Assembly (NCBI GenBank): GCA_024402435.1
Contig: JAKSTU010000008.1
Location: forward strand, 1-64,000
Direction: 5' to 3'
Length of the DNA stretch: 64,000 nucleotides
Source: Treponemataceae bacterium
GTDB lineage: Bacteria; Spirochaetota; Spirochaetia; Treponematales; Treponemataceae
A program made the position numbers and the translations under genes. Under the pieces are notes generated by a model. The model ran no database searches. It was not told where the DNA came from and saw nothing but the letters and a program-made list of their open reading frames with translations. Positions 26,099 through 33,518 of the stretch are shown in pieces. Numbering within the stretch: the first letter of the stretch is position 1; the number at the start of each line of letters is the position of its first letter.

Positions 26099-26638
26099 AT
26101 GGTTGCTACAGAGAGAACTCTTGCACAGGTTGAAGCAGAGATTGCTGCTACAAAAGAAGCTCTTGCATGCGTTAAGGGCTCAGAGACAGAAGTTTATGCC
26201 CGTATTGTAGGTTATTACCGTTCAGTCCGTAACTGGAACAAAGGAAAGCGCAATGAATATAATCTGCGCAAAATGTTTGTCTACGGTGACGAATCTCCTG
26301 CTGCAGGCGTTACATCATACGAAAAAATGACAGCCGCACCCGCTGTTACAGAAGCAGCTCCCGTTGCTGCCAAAGCAACAGGTTCTGTTGTGGCATACGA
26401 GTTTTTTGCACGGAAGACATGTCCTAACTGTCCGCCTGTAAAAGAACGTCTTGCACATGTTTCTGTTGCCGGAACCTATGTTGATGTTGATACAGAAGCA
26501 GGTCTCAACCGTGCTGCTGAAATGGGTGTTATGGCTGCTCCTACCGTCATTCTTTATGACGCAAACGGTGCAGAAGTCGCCCGTGCGCATACAGTTGCAG
26601 AACTTAACGAAGTTCTTCCTGTTGCTCAGTCAGTATGA
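26099..26638 (+). CDS. Separate glycyl-radical domain of NrdD fused to a redoxin domain
   Basis: A 179-aa protein that appears to supply both the radical site and the electron donor for NrdD. A helix spans residues 5-26. Residues 31-60 (EVYARIVGYYRSVRNWNKGK, then RNEYNLRKMF) match the C-terminal radical loop of class III reductases, with Gly38 as the expected radical glycine. An Ala/Pro-rich linker covers about 78-96. A glutaredoxin/NrdH-like fold follows, with CPNC at 108-111 and the cis-proline motif AAPT at 146-149. The WNKGK context is of NrdD type, not the RVSGY type of pyruvate formate-lyase. It has a strong GGGAGGAG ribosome site and its own promoter, and its stop overlaps nrdG. Confidence 0.88.
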   Translation: MVATERTLAQVEAEIAATKEALACVKGSETEVYARIVGYYRSVRNWNKGKRNEYNLRKMFVYGDESPAAGVTSYEKMTAAPAVTEAAPVAAKATGSVVAYEFFARKTCPNCPPVKERLAHVSVAGTYVDVDTEAGLNRAAEMGVMAAPTVILYDANGAEVARAHTVAELNEVLPVAQSV

Positions 26639-27396
26639 CAGACTGCTTCCAAAACCAAAAAATCGGAGTTCTTGTAAAGACAACGCTGGTTGATTATCCT
26701 GGAAACATGGCATCGGCCCTTTTCCTTAAAGGATGCAATCTCCGTTGTCCCTACTGCTACAATGTTGAACTTGTTGCTTCAGGAACTTCTTCAGACGGCA
26801 TCCCCTTTTTGCAGGATGCCGTTTCTTTTTGTGATGTAATCGCTCATTTGAAAAAAAGAAAAAATGTCCTCCGCGGTTTTGTGATTTCCGGCGGAGAAGC
26901 ACTTCTTTATCCCCACTTGGCAGAACTGGTCAAAGAAGCCCGGAATCTTGGCTACAAAATTAAGATTGACACTAACGGAACTTTGCCTGAAAAACTGGAA
27001 GAAATCCTATTGTCACCGGAGCTGTGTCCGGATTTTGTTGCTTTGGACATAAAAACCAGACCTTCTTATTACGGTTCTTTGTCAGGGAAAAATACGGACA
27101 CGGAAACTGCTGCTAAACTGGAACAGAACCTGCTCAAGTCAATCAGACTGGTCGCAAGTCTTCCGCCGGAAAAACGTGAGTTCCGCACGGTACTGGTTCC
27201 CGGCTTAATAGACAATGGTGTTGTGAAAGAAATTGCAGAACTGTTGCCGGCTGATGCATCCTGGAATTTTGCAAATTTCGTGAACAAGTCTTGTCTTGAA
27301 CCGGAATTCGAGAAAATTCAACCTTTCGCTCCCTCTCAAATTGAAGAAATCCTTGAAAACGCAAAAAAAATCATTCCGGGAGCAGTTCTCCGCTGA
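26635..27396 (+). CDS. nrdG: Anaerobic ribonucleotide reductase activating enzyme (radical SAM)
   Basis: Uses SAM and a [4Fe-4S] cluster to make the glycyl radical. The 253-aa protein has the radical-SAM triad KGCNLRCPYCYN (CX3CX2C) near residue 31, preceded by TTLVDYPGNMASALFL, and the SAM-binding ISGGEALLYP block near 82. It is on the long side for NrdG but within the related activase group. Its ATG overlaps the stop of the glycyl-radical/redoxin gene (ATGA). The activase is therefore made from the same message as the subunit it activates. Confidence 0.92.
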   Translation: MTDCFQNQKIGVLVKTTLVDYPGNMASALFLKGCNLRCPYCYNVELVASGTSSDGIPFLQDAVSFCDVIAHLKKRKNVLRGFVISGGEALLYPHLAELVKEARNLGYKIKIDTNGTLPEKLEEILLSPELCPDFVALDIKTRPSYYGSLSGKNTDTETAAKLEQNLLKSIRLVASLPPEKREFRTVLVPGLIDNGVVKEIAELLPADASWNFANFVNKSCLEPEFEKIQPFAPSQIEEILENAKKIIPGAVLR

Positions 27397-27483
27397 GAAA
27401 AATCTTTCCCGCTGTTCTTCCATTGCAAAATGCAATTTAATGGTGTATTATTTTCACACTAAAAATTGGGGAGATTTTTAATA

Positions 27484-28530
27484 GTGTATTGGTTCGTTCT
27501 TGTTGCATTTCTGATTTCTGCAATTTTGATTCCTTTCGTTATTAAATTCTGTAAAAAGCATGAAGTTTACGACGGAATTGACAGCAGAAAAGTTCATACA
27601 GGACAGATTCCCCGTCTCGGTTCCATCGGTTTTGTAACAGGTTTTACGGTTTCTACTTTGCTTTATCTTTTTATTTACGGAGATGACAACTGGATAAAAT
27701 TTTTTCCCCTGATTGTGTCCGGTCTTATCGTCTTTATTTGCGGAATCGTAGATGATCTTAAAGACATGAAAGCCAGAGTCAAACTGGTTTTTCAGTGTCT
27801 TGCCGCAATTGTTATGGTTGTTTCTGGCTACCGCTTCCGGAACATCTGGGGCTGGGAAATCGGCTGGATCGGATACCCTCTTACTTTCTGTTGGATTGTA
27901 GGTTCAATCAATTCCTTTAATCTGATTGACGGTGTTGATGCTCTATGCGGCGGTCTTTCCACATTCATTCTTCTGACTGTTTCTTTTGTCTGTATGCATA
28001 CAAATCAGTTTGTCCATATTGTCTGTCTTATTCTTGCAGGTGCTGTCCTTGGGTTCTTGCTTTATAACAAACCCAAAGCAAAAATCTTCATGGGCGATGG
28101 CGGAAGTCAGTTTTTGGGCTTTATGATTTCAATAATTCCATTGTTTGACACAACCAAAGGAATTGAATCTGAAAAGTTCGGTTACATTGTTCTCCTTTCA
28201 GCAATTCCGATTTTTGATACGATTGCAGCTGTCTGGCGCCGGAAACGTGAAGGACGCTCCTTCTTTTCTCCGGACAAATGTCATTTGCACCACAAACTGA
28301 TGAATATGGGATACAGAACACCTGGAATCCTTATGATTCTTTATTTCTTCCAGATCGTTCTTTGTGTTGTTGTGATCATTGCAAACCATATCGGCGGAAT
28401 CCGTGGCAGAGTCATAATAGGTCTCGGATTTTTTGTTGCAACCCTGTTTTTTACTGTAATTCATTTTACGAACAGAGCAGTCCAAAGAACCAAGTCTCCT
28501 GATTTCCAGAATGAAATTAATGAACACTGA
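27484..28530 (+). CDS. Undecaprenyl-phosphate sugar-1-phosphate transferase (WecA/TagO/MraY family)
   Basis: An inner-membrane enzyme that loads a sugar-1-phosphate onto polyprenyl phosphate to start glycan synthesis. About 348 aa with ten or eleven hydrophobic segments. Signature loops are GIVDDLKDMKAR near residue 85, the catalytic NLIDGVDALCGG near 145, MGDGGSQFLGF near 205 and the HLHHKLMNMGY block near 268, which favours WecA-type over MraY. The frame is open from a TTG at 27466, but a GGGGAG site at 27468-27473 correctly spaces the GTG at 27484. Followed after 9 bp by the barrel protein. Confidence 0.88.
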   Translation: MYWFVLVAFLISAILIPFVIKFCKKHEVYDGIDSRKVHTGQIPRLGSIGFVTGFTVSTLLYLFIYGDDNWIKFFPLIVSGLIVFICGIVDDLKDMKARVKLVFQCLAAIVMVVSGYRFRNIWGWEIGWIGYPLTFCWIVGSINSFNLIDGVDALCGGLSTFILLTVSFVCMHTNQFVHIVCLILAGAVLGFLLYNKPKAKIFMGDGGSQFLGFMISIIPLFDTTKGIESEKFGYIVLLSAIPIFDTIAAVWRRKREGRSFFSPDKCHLHHKLMNMGYRTPGILMILYFFQIVLCVVVIIANHIGGIRGRVIIGLGFFVATLFFTVIHFTNRAVQRTKSPDFQNEINEH

Positions 28531-28539
28531 TAAGGATGA

Positions 28540-30108
28540 ATGATGTCAAATATAAATAATCAGTCTGAAACTGAAACGACAAAAAAAGCTGCTGGAGATG
28601 TTCTCCTTAATAATAAAAAAAAACTTTTTCTTCTGATTCTTTCTCTTTTTGTTGTCTTTGCTACGGAAAACGCTTTTTGTGAGCAGTTTCTTCTTAATAA
28701 TATTGATTATCAGATAACTGGAAATACCCGTATTTCCGCACTGGAGACTGAGACCGGTCTTGAAAAAGGAAAAACTTTTGATTCTGTGGAAGAAATTGAA
28801 TTTTGTGTCACAGGATTAACAACCAAACTGATTAATACAAGACTTTTTGATGAAGTCAACATTTCCTATGAAATCCATGATGATTCCGTTGATTTTGTTA
28901 TTGCATTAACAGATTCCAATTCTCTGATGATTGTGCCCTATCCTTCTTTTAATACCACATCCGGTGTTAAATTGAAATTCAAAGTCCGGGATTATAATTT
29001 TTTCGGTTTTATGAAAATGATTGATCTTGATTTTTATTATCAGGGGGAAAAAGAAGACGAATTCTCTGCTTTGGATCATCATATCGGGACTAATTTGGAA
29101 TTTACTGTTCCGTTCAAAATCGGAAAATTGAGTTTTGAAGATACCAATACTTTCGGAATGGAATTTTCGATTTTAAGTGACAAGTCTGATCCTTCTTATA
29201 AAGTTTCTTTTGAACCGGTCTTGTCAACTTCAATTCCTTTGAATAATTCACTTTCTTTATATTTAAGTTTTGCACAAAGCGTTGTTTTTGATTCTTCTTT
29301 AGCAGATTGCAATGACAGTGTTTATTTTTCTGAAGCTGTTTCTGTAGGGCTTCCAATTGTGCTTTATAATTCCGCTGCATCGCAAAACAAACTTGTTTGG
29401 TCTCCCATGCTTTCTGCCAAAACCAATTGGGATTTTGACGGCATTTCTTCAGAAGATCTGACCTTGCCTTCTGTAACAGCTTCTTCCCGCTTTGAATATG
29501 GAACAATAAACTGGATCGGCAATTTCCGGAAAGGATACAAACTGCATTTAAGCAATGATTTTGACTATGACATTCTTGAAAACAACATTACACCTTCTGT
29601 TTCTTTGACTTTTCAGGGCCATGCTTTCAAATCATTTTTTGGGTTCAATAACAAGGTTTTTGCCTATTATAATTTTGAAAGGAAAACAAAAAACTTCGGC
29701 AGCTTTGTTCGCGGTGTAAATTCAAATGCAATTCAGTCTTTTGGCGGAGTTGCTGCCAATTTTGATCTGACTTTAAAAACTTTCAATACTGAAAATTGGT
29801 ATCTTCCCGGAATTCTGCGCTACCTTCATAAATTGGATTTTGAAATGCATACAAATCTCTTTTGTGATTTATTTTTGGGACAGAATGCAAAAACAGACAG
29901 CCGGTTCAACTTTAAAGACGGGTATTATACTGTCGGTTTGGAATTCATCGGATATTTGAAAAACTGGAAAAGTATTCAAGCAAGGCTTTCAGCAGGTTTT
30001 GATGTTATGAGATGTTCCCAAAAATATTTGGGTTACTTTACTGATCAGTCCTGGAGAAAAGCTTCTTCAGGTTATGAAATTTCTTTTGGAATCGGTTTGT
30101 TTTATTAA
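28540..30108 (+). CDS. Exported POTRA-like plus beta-barrel outer-membrane protein
   Basis: A 522-aa protein with a signal peptide whose hydrophobic core lies at about residues 28-45 (LFLLILSLFVVFATENAFC), after an unusually long polar start. A POTRA-like domain follows at about 48-130 (IDYQITGNTRISALETETGL, then a strand of VDFVIALTDSN). The rest alternates like a 10-16-strand barrel and ends in the aromatic SFGIGLFY expected of an outer-membrane protein. This resembles a reduced BamA/TamA-type protein with a single POTRA, but membership is inferred from pattern only. An AAGGA site precedes two adjacent ATGs (28540, 28543). A strong terminator follows. Confidence 0.65.
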   Translation: MMSNINNQSETETTKKAAGDVLLNNKKKLFLLILSLFVVFATENAFCEQFLLNNIDYQITGNTRISALETETGLEKGKTFDSVEEIEFCVTGLTTKLINTRLFDEVNISYEIHDDSVDFVIALTDSNSLMIVPYPSFNTTSGVKLKFKVRDYNFFGFMKMIDLDFYYQGEKEDEFSALDHHIGTNLEFTVPFKIGKLSFEDTNTFGMEFSILSDKSDPSYKVSFEPVLSTSIPLNNSLSLYLSFAQSVVFDSSLADCNDSVYFSEAVSVGLPIVLYNSAASQNKLVWSPMLSAKTNWDFDGISSEDLTLPSVTASSRFEYGTINWIGNFRKGYKLHLSNDFDYDILENNITPSVSLTFQGHAFKSFFGFNNKVFAYYNFERKTKNFGSFVRGVNSNAIQSFGGVAANFDLTLKTFNTENWYLPGILRYLHKLDFEMHTNLFCDLFLGQNAKTDSRFNFKDGYYTVGLEFIGYLKNWKSIQARLSAGFDVMRCSQKYLGYFTDQSWRKASSGYEISFGIGLFY

Positions 30109-30111
30109 AAA

Positions 30112-30142
30112 AAAAGCTGTTATCAAAACGATAACAGCTTTT
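30112..30142. terminator. Bidirectional intrinsic terminator
   Basis: A perfect 13-bp stem AAAAGCTGTTATC / GATAACAGCTTTT with a 5-base loop, A-rich on the left and T-rich on the right. It serves the barrel gene on the plus strand and the small outer-membrane-like gene on the minus strand. Confidence 0.9.
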
Positions 30143-30167
30143 GGATCAAGTTTGCAGAAAAACTGAA

Positions 30168-30656
30168 CTAGTTCATCCAGAAACGGAATCCCAGATTGAT
30201 GGGGAATTCCACAAGATCAGCAGCAATCGGATTGCTTCCATTGCTGATAACGATTCCAGGAGCCCATGCACCTTCAAGGTAGAATTCCCAGTTGTTAGCA
30301 ATGAATACATTTACACCACCGATAAGGCGTGCTCTCAATGCCAAATTGAAGTAGTTGTTATAAATGGCCAGATCGGCTCCAACACCCCATCCGTAGAAAT
30401 ATGCAAGAGGTGAAGAAAATACTTTGTTTGCGAGCCATTTGTCAGCTGTTACTCCCAGGTTTACCCCGTTAGAATCCAACTGATTGATTGTGATTCCAAA
30501 AAGAGGTGCATTTACAGCCGGTTTGATTGTAAGAGAGCCATGTACTCCTGCACCACCGATTGTTGTTCCAACCTGTCCACCGATTCCAAAGGCGAAAACA
30601 CTTGCTGTGCTTGCCAATGCAACTGCCATAAGAACAGCTACAATTTTCTTGTTCAT
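30168..30656 (-). CDS. Small exported outer-membrane-like protein
   Basis: 162 aa from the ATG at 30656, which has a GGAGA ribosome site. The signal peptide is MNKKIVAVLMAVALASTASVFA with cleavage after AFA/VFA. The remainder is glycine-rich, alternating and aromatic (GIGGQVGTTIGGAGVHG, WGVGADLAIYNN, INLGFRFWMN), suggesting an 8-strand barrel ending in an aromatic C-terminal strand. It may belong with small spirochaetal barrel proteins such as the BAPKO_0422 group; this is a guess from pattern. It is flanked by terminator and leader hairpin and is probably well expressed. Confidence 0.65.
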   Translation of the reverse strand: MNKKIVAVLMAVALASTASVFAFGIGGQVGTTIGGAGVHGSLTIKPAVNAPLFGITINQLDSNGVNLGVTADKWLANKVFSSPLAYFYGWGVGADLAIYNNYFNLALRARLIGGVNVFIANNWEFYLEGAWAPGIVISNGSNPIAADLVEFPINLGFRFWMN

Positions 30657-30690
30657 AGAAATTCTCCTGTTAGGGTCATCCCCCAGTTTT

Positions 30691-30716
30691 GTTGGAGATT
30701 TTGGATATTCTCCAAC
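30691..30716 (-). promoter_or_regulatory. Stem-loop in the 5' leader of the small outer-membrane-like gene
   Basis: A perfect 8-bp stem GTTGGAGA / TCTCCAAC with a 10-base loop lies about 35 bases before the start codon. A likely promoter lies just upstream on the minus strand (TTGAAA at 30752-30747, CATTAT at 30729-30724, 17-bp spacer). There is no T-run, so it is not a terminator; an mRNA-stabilising or regulatory hairpin fits better. Confidence 0.45.
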
Positions 30717-30795
30717 AAATATTATAATGTCACAATAAAAGAAAATTTTCAATCAAATTAGAGATTTTAAAGATATCTAAGTTAAATTTAATCCA

Positions 30796-31500
30796 TTAAT
30801 CGTTATTTTTTACGAAAAACAACTCTTTTATCTTCCGGTCCGCATTTACACCCTTTGCTTCAAATTTGGTTTCCGGCCGCCATTCCTGATGTGGAGCAAA
30901 TCCTTCATAAGCATTGTGGATGCCGGGTGTTGCAAGCAGTTCTTCCATTGCAAAATCTGCATAAGGTTCCCAATCAGTTGCCATGTAGATGTAACCGCCG
31001 GGAGCAAGTTTCTTTGCCAAAAGATCAGTTCGCGGGCGTTGGACAAGGCGGCGTTTGTGATGCTTTTTCTTGGGCCATGGGTCAGGAAAGAAGATGTGGA
31101 AAGCATTTACAGAATTGTCACTGATCATGTAATCCAAAACTTCCAAAGCATCATGTTCAATTATGTAAAGATTCTGAAGGTTTTTATCCCGGATTTCACC
31201 CAGCAGTTTGCCCACACCCGGTTTATGTACTTCAAGACCGATATAATTTTTGTCAGGGTTTTCTTCTGCTATAATAGCAGTGGCTTTTCCCATTCCGAAC
31301 CCTATTTCAATTGTCACCGGGTTCAAGTTGTCAAAAACATCAATGTAGTTCAGGTTCGCTTTTGTAAATGGAATGCACCATCTTGCAGACAAAGTTTCAT
31401 AATCCCTTTTCTGTCCCTCTGTCATACGTCCCTGCCGTAAAACAAAAGTATGGATTGTGCGCATAAAAGGGTTTTCTTCTTGTGATTCTTCGTTGTTCAT
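30796..31500 (-). CDS. trmB: tRNA (guanine-N7-)-methyltransferase
   Basis: Makes m7G46 in tRNA using SAM. The 234-aa protein has the SAM-binding block [21 protein letters not shown] near residue 62, [15 protein letters not shown] near 90 and the substrate-site motif [19 protein letters not shown] near 137, diagnostic for TrmB. It is the last gene of a three-gene minus-strand unit (hypothetical, lipoprotein, trmB) with gaps of 3 bases. Confidence 0.95.
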   Translation of the reverse strand: MNNEESQEENPFMRTIHTFVLRQGRMTEGQKRDYETLSARWCIPFTKANLNYIDVFDNLNPVTIEIGFGMGKATAIIAEENPDKNYIGLEVHKPGVGKLLGEIRDKNLQNLYIIEHDALEVLDYMISDNSVNAFHIFFPDPWPKKKHHKRRLVQRPRTDLLAKKLAPGGYIYMATDWEPYADFAMEELLATPGIHNAYEGFAPHQEWRPETKFEAKGVNADRKIKELFFVKNND

Positions 31501-31503
31501 AAC

Positions 31504-32148
31504 CTATTTTTCCAGATAATGTGGTGAGTATAAATAAACGGCTCCAGAGCCGGAATTTGTTGAATAAGGACGATAATAAGCTGCGTCAGGATAAACAGTC
31601 AGCAGCATTGAATCACTTGCAAATTCAGGAAGTTTTTTCCCTGCATATAAAATAGTGTCATCCTGGTTGCAAATGATGTAAGAATTGTGGTCAGAATCCA
31701 GTTTTGGAAGTTCAGGAAGAATAACTGGCCATGTAAAGGAACTTTTTTCAACGCTGCCGTTTATGCTTGAAATTGAAACTGTGTATTTTCCAGATTCAAT
31801 AGAGTAAGGATCCGGAAACTGAAAATTTGAATAACCGGAATAAACTGAATTTTTTGATTCATCAGTGTAAAAAGCAATTTGGTCGGCCTGCCAAAGAAAA
31901 TTTCCTGACGGACTTGTAACAGTCATTTCCATTACCGAGCCTGCATTTGAAGAAATTTTTGCAAAAACTGAAAAACGGAGTTTTGGTACTGCTCCGGGGG
32001 ACTGTTCGTCAAAAATTATTCGGGCGTAAATATTCTGAATTTTCGGATCCCTGTTTTCGCAACCCAGAAATGTAAGAGAAACACAAACAATTGAAAAAAA
32101 AGTAAAAAAAATAAATCTTTTGAGAGGCGGTTCTGTTTCTTTAGGCAT
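31504..32148 (-). CDS. Putative lipoprotein of unknown function
   Basis: 214 aa. The N-terminus has a basic/hydrophobic segment KRFIFFTFFSIVCVSLTFLGC, with Cys30 as the likely lipidated residue of a relaxed spirochaetal lipobox. The rest is predicted beta-rich (an Ig-like region PKLRFSVFAKISSNAGSV near 53) and ends in a short basic tail. I recognise no family. Its start has no ribosome site and lies 3 bases after the upstream stop, so translation is probably coupled. Confidence 0.65.
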   Translation of the reverse strand: MPKETEPPLKRFIFFTFFSIVCVSLTFLGCENRDPKIQNIYARIIFDEQSPGAVPKLRFSVFAKISSNAGSVMEMTVTSPSGNFLWQADQIAFYTDESKNSVYSGYSNFQFPDPYSIESGKYTVSISSINGSVEKSSFTWPVILPELPKLDSDHNSYIICNQDDTILYAGKKLPEFASDSMLLTVYPDAAYYRPYSTNSGSGAVYLYSPHYLEK

Positions 32149-32151
32149 AAA

Positions 32152-33315
32152 CTAAAAGTTGAAAATCAGGTTGATAACTGTCAGGTCACTTGAATTGAAC
32201 TGATTGACCAGGGATTCAAATTTAACGTTGACTTTTTTGCAGGCCTCATCCAGATAAGAAAGATAATAAAGTCCCAAATCTGTTCCTTCCTGACCATTGG
32301 GAACATCGCGGTAAAAATCAATAAGTGATTTTTTTCCTGTGTCCGCATTTTTTCCGTTCTGAACGTTTTCTTTGAATTCCTGGAATTTGTCGTCTTTGTT
32401 GTACAAAGTAATCTGCAGTCGCCCCTGCTTTCCGATTGCAAGTGAACCGCCGCCCAGTTTCCAGGAAATAAAAACCAGTTCACCTTTCTGAGTCAATTCT
32501 TCAATGATTTTCTTGCGTACATCCGGGTCGTAAATCAGAAGATCGCTGTCTTCAATTCCACGGTACATAATGCGTGCTTCTTTGCGCATGTTTGCGTTTT
32601 CACAATTCAAAGCAAGTTCCATGACCATCAATGAAATGTATTCGGCAATTTTGCTTTTTTCCATATACTGCTGCAGTGTCTGCCGGATTGTACTCAACAT
32701 TTCGCTGAAACCGTCTTTTTTGAAGAACTTGATGATTATGTACCAGTTGAAAGTACTCAGTTTTGTAAGGAGTTTTTCTGTCATCAGAAGGTAAACATTT
32801 TTTTCTTCTGGTGTAAGCTGGGAATCGTTTACAATATGTTCATAAAGAGGTTTCAGAATCTCTGTTGTGGCCTCTTTTATGGCGTTTTCTTTGTTTGCCA
32901 TGCGGCTACGGATTACAGTGTCGCTCAGGTTGGTTTTTTCATCAAGCAGCTGGGAAGGATTTGCTCTGTTGAATTTGTGGACAACATCTGTAGCAAGGAG
33001 AGCGGCTTTGATTTCGCGGTCAAATTGTTTGTAAAGAATTGAGTAAACAACCAGTTTTGACAAATCCATTATTTCCTGACGTGAGGAAACGAACTCCGGC
33101 ATGGAAATTTCAAGTTTGGAGACATAATCCACAAGAATCATCCGCTGCAAAGACAAAGGTGCAAACTTGTTCATGATTACACCGCTTTCTTCAACATTAT
33201 CAGCAAGCCGGAATTTGGCCAATTTCTTGTTACGACTAATAAAATGAGAAACGCCCTGCTCTGTCAGAACTACTTTTAAGGGAAGATCCAAGAGAGGCTT
33301 TTTGTCAGCGGACAT
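32152..33315 (-). CDS. Conserved hypothetical protein, possibly with a histidine-kinase-like ATPase fold
   Basis: 387 aa, soluble, no signal peptide, with a good GGAG ribosome site. Residues 1-260 are mostly helical. The C-terminal 120 residues have strand-rich segments (VFISWKLGGG, GRLQITLYNKDD), a glycine-containing GTDLGLYYLSYLDEACKKVN and a final VINLIFNF strand. The order resembles the back half of GHKL/HATPase domains, where GxGLGL precedes a helix and last strand. Classical N and G1 boxes are not convincing, so this is only a structural suggestion. First gene of the unit ending in trmB. Confidence 0.6.
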   Translation of the reverse strand: MSADKKPLLDLPLKVVLTEQGVSHFISRNKKLAKFRLADNVEESGVIMNKFAPLSLQRMILVDYVSKLEISMPEFVSSRQEIMDLSKLVVYSILYKQFDREIKAALLATDVVHKFNRANPSQLLDEKTNLSDTVIRSRMANKENAIKEATTEILKPLYEHIVNDSQLTPEEKNVYLLMTEKLLTKLSTFNWYIIIKFFKKDGFSEMLSTIRQTLQQYMEKSKIAEYISLMVMELALNCENANMRKEARIMYRGIEDSDLLIYDPDVRKKIIEELTQKGELVFISWKLGGGSLAIGKQGRLQITLYNKDDKFQEFKENVQNGKNADTGKKSLIDFYRDVPNGQEGTDLGLYYLSYLDEACKKVNVKFESLVNQFNSSDLTVINLIFNF

Positions 33316-33483
33316 TGATTGCTCCTACAACGTTTTTACGCATTTTCATTATATATAAAATTCGTTTTTTTGTAAAATACCCTGATTAACAGGCGGTTTT
33401 CATTTATTGGTTCAGACTGAAAAAATGGAACCAAAATGAAAATTTGAATCCTTTTTCCCTTTCCTGTTTTCAATGAAAATCAC

Positions 33484-33518
33484 TTGTTTTTGTTTGAATT
33501 ACATGGTAGTGTCGATTT
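33484..33518 (+). promoter_or_regulatory. Promoter of the GH3 glucosidase gene, apparently leaderless
   Basis: TTGTTT at 33484-33489 and TAGTGT at 33507-33512 are 17 bp apart. The ATG at 33519 lies 6 bases after the -10 box, where transcription should begin. There is no ribosome site. Confidence 0.45.

Noticed and set aside
26099-26638. The 179-aa protein as a spare part for pyruvate formate-lyase (YfiD-like)
   Set aside because: Its radical loop has the NrdD-type WNKGK context rather than RVSGY, and it lies between nrdD and nrdG.
30889-31440. 183-aa plus-strand frame opposite trmB
   Set aside because: Shadow frame; trmB motifs on the other strand are unambiguous.
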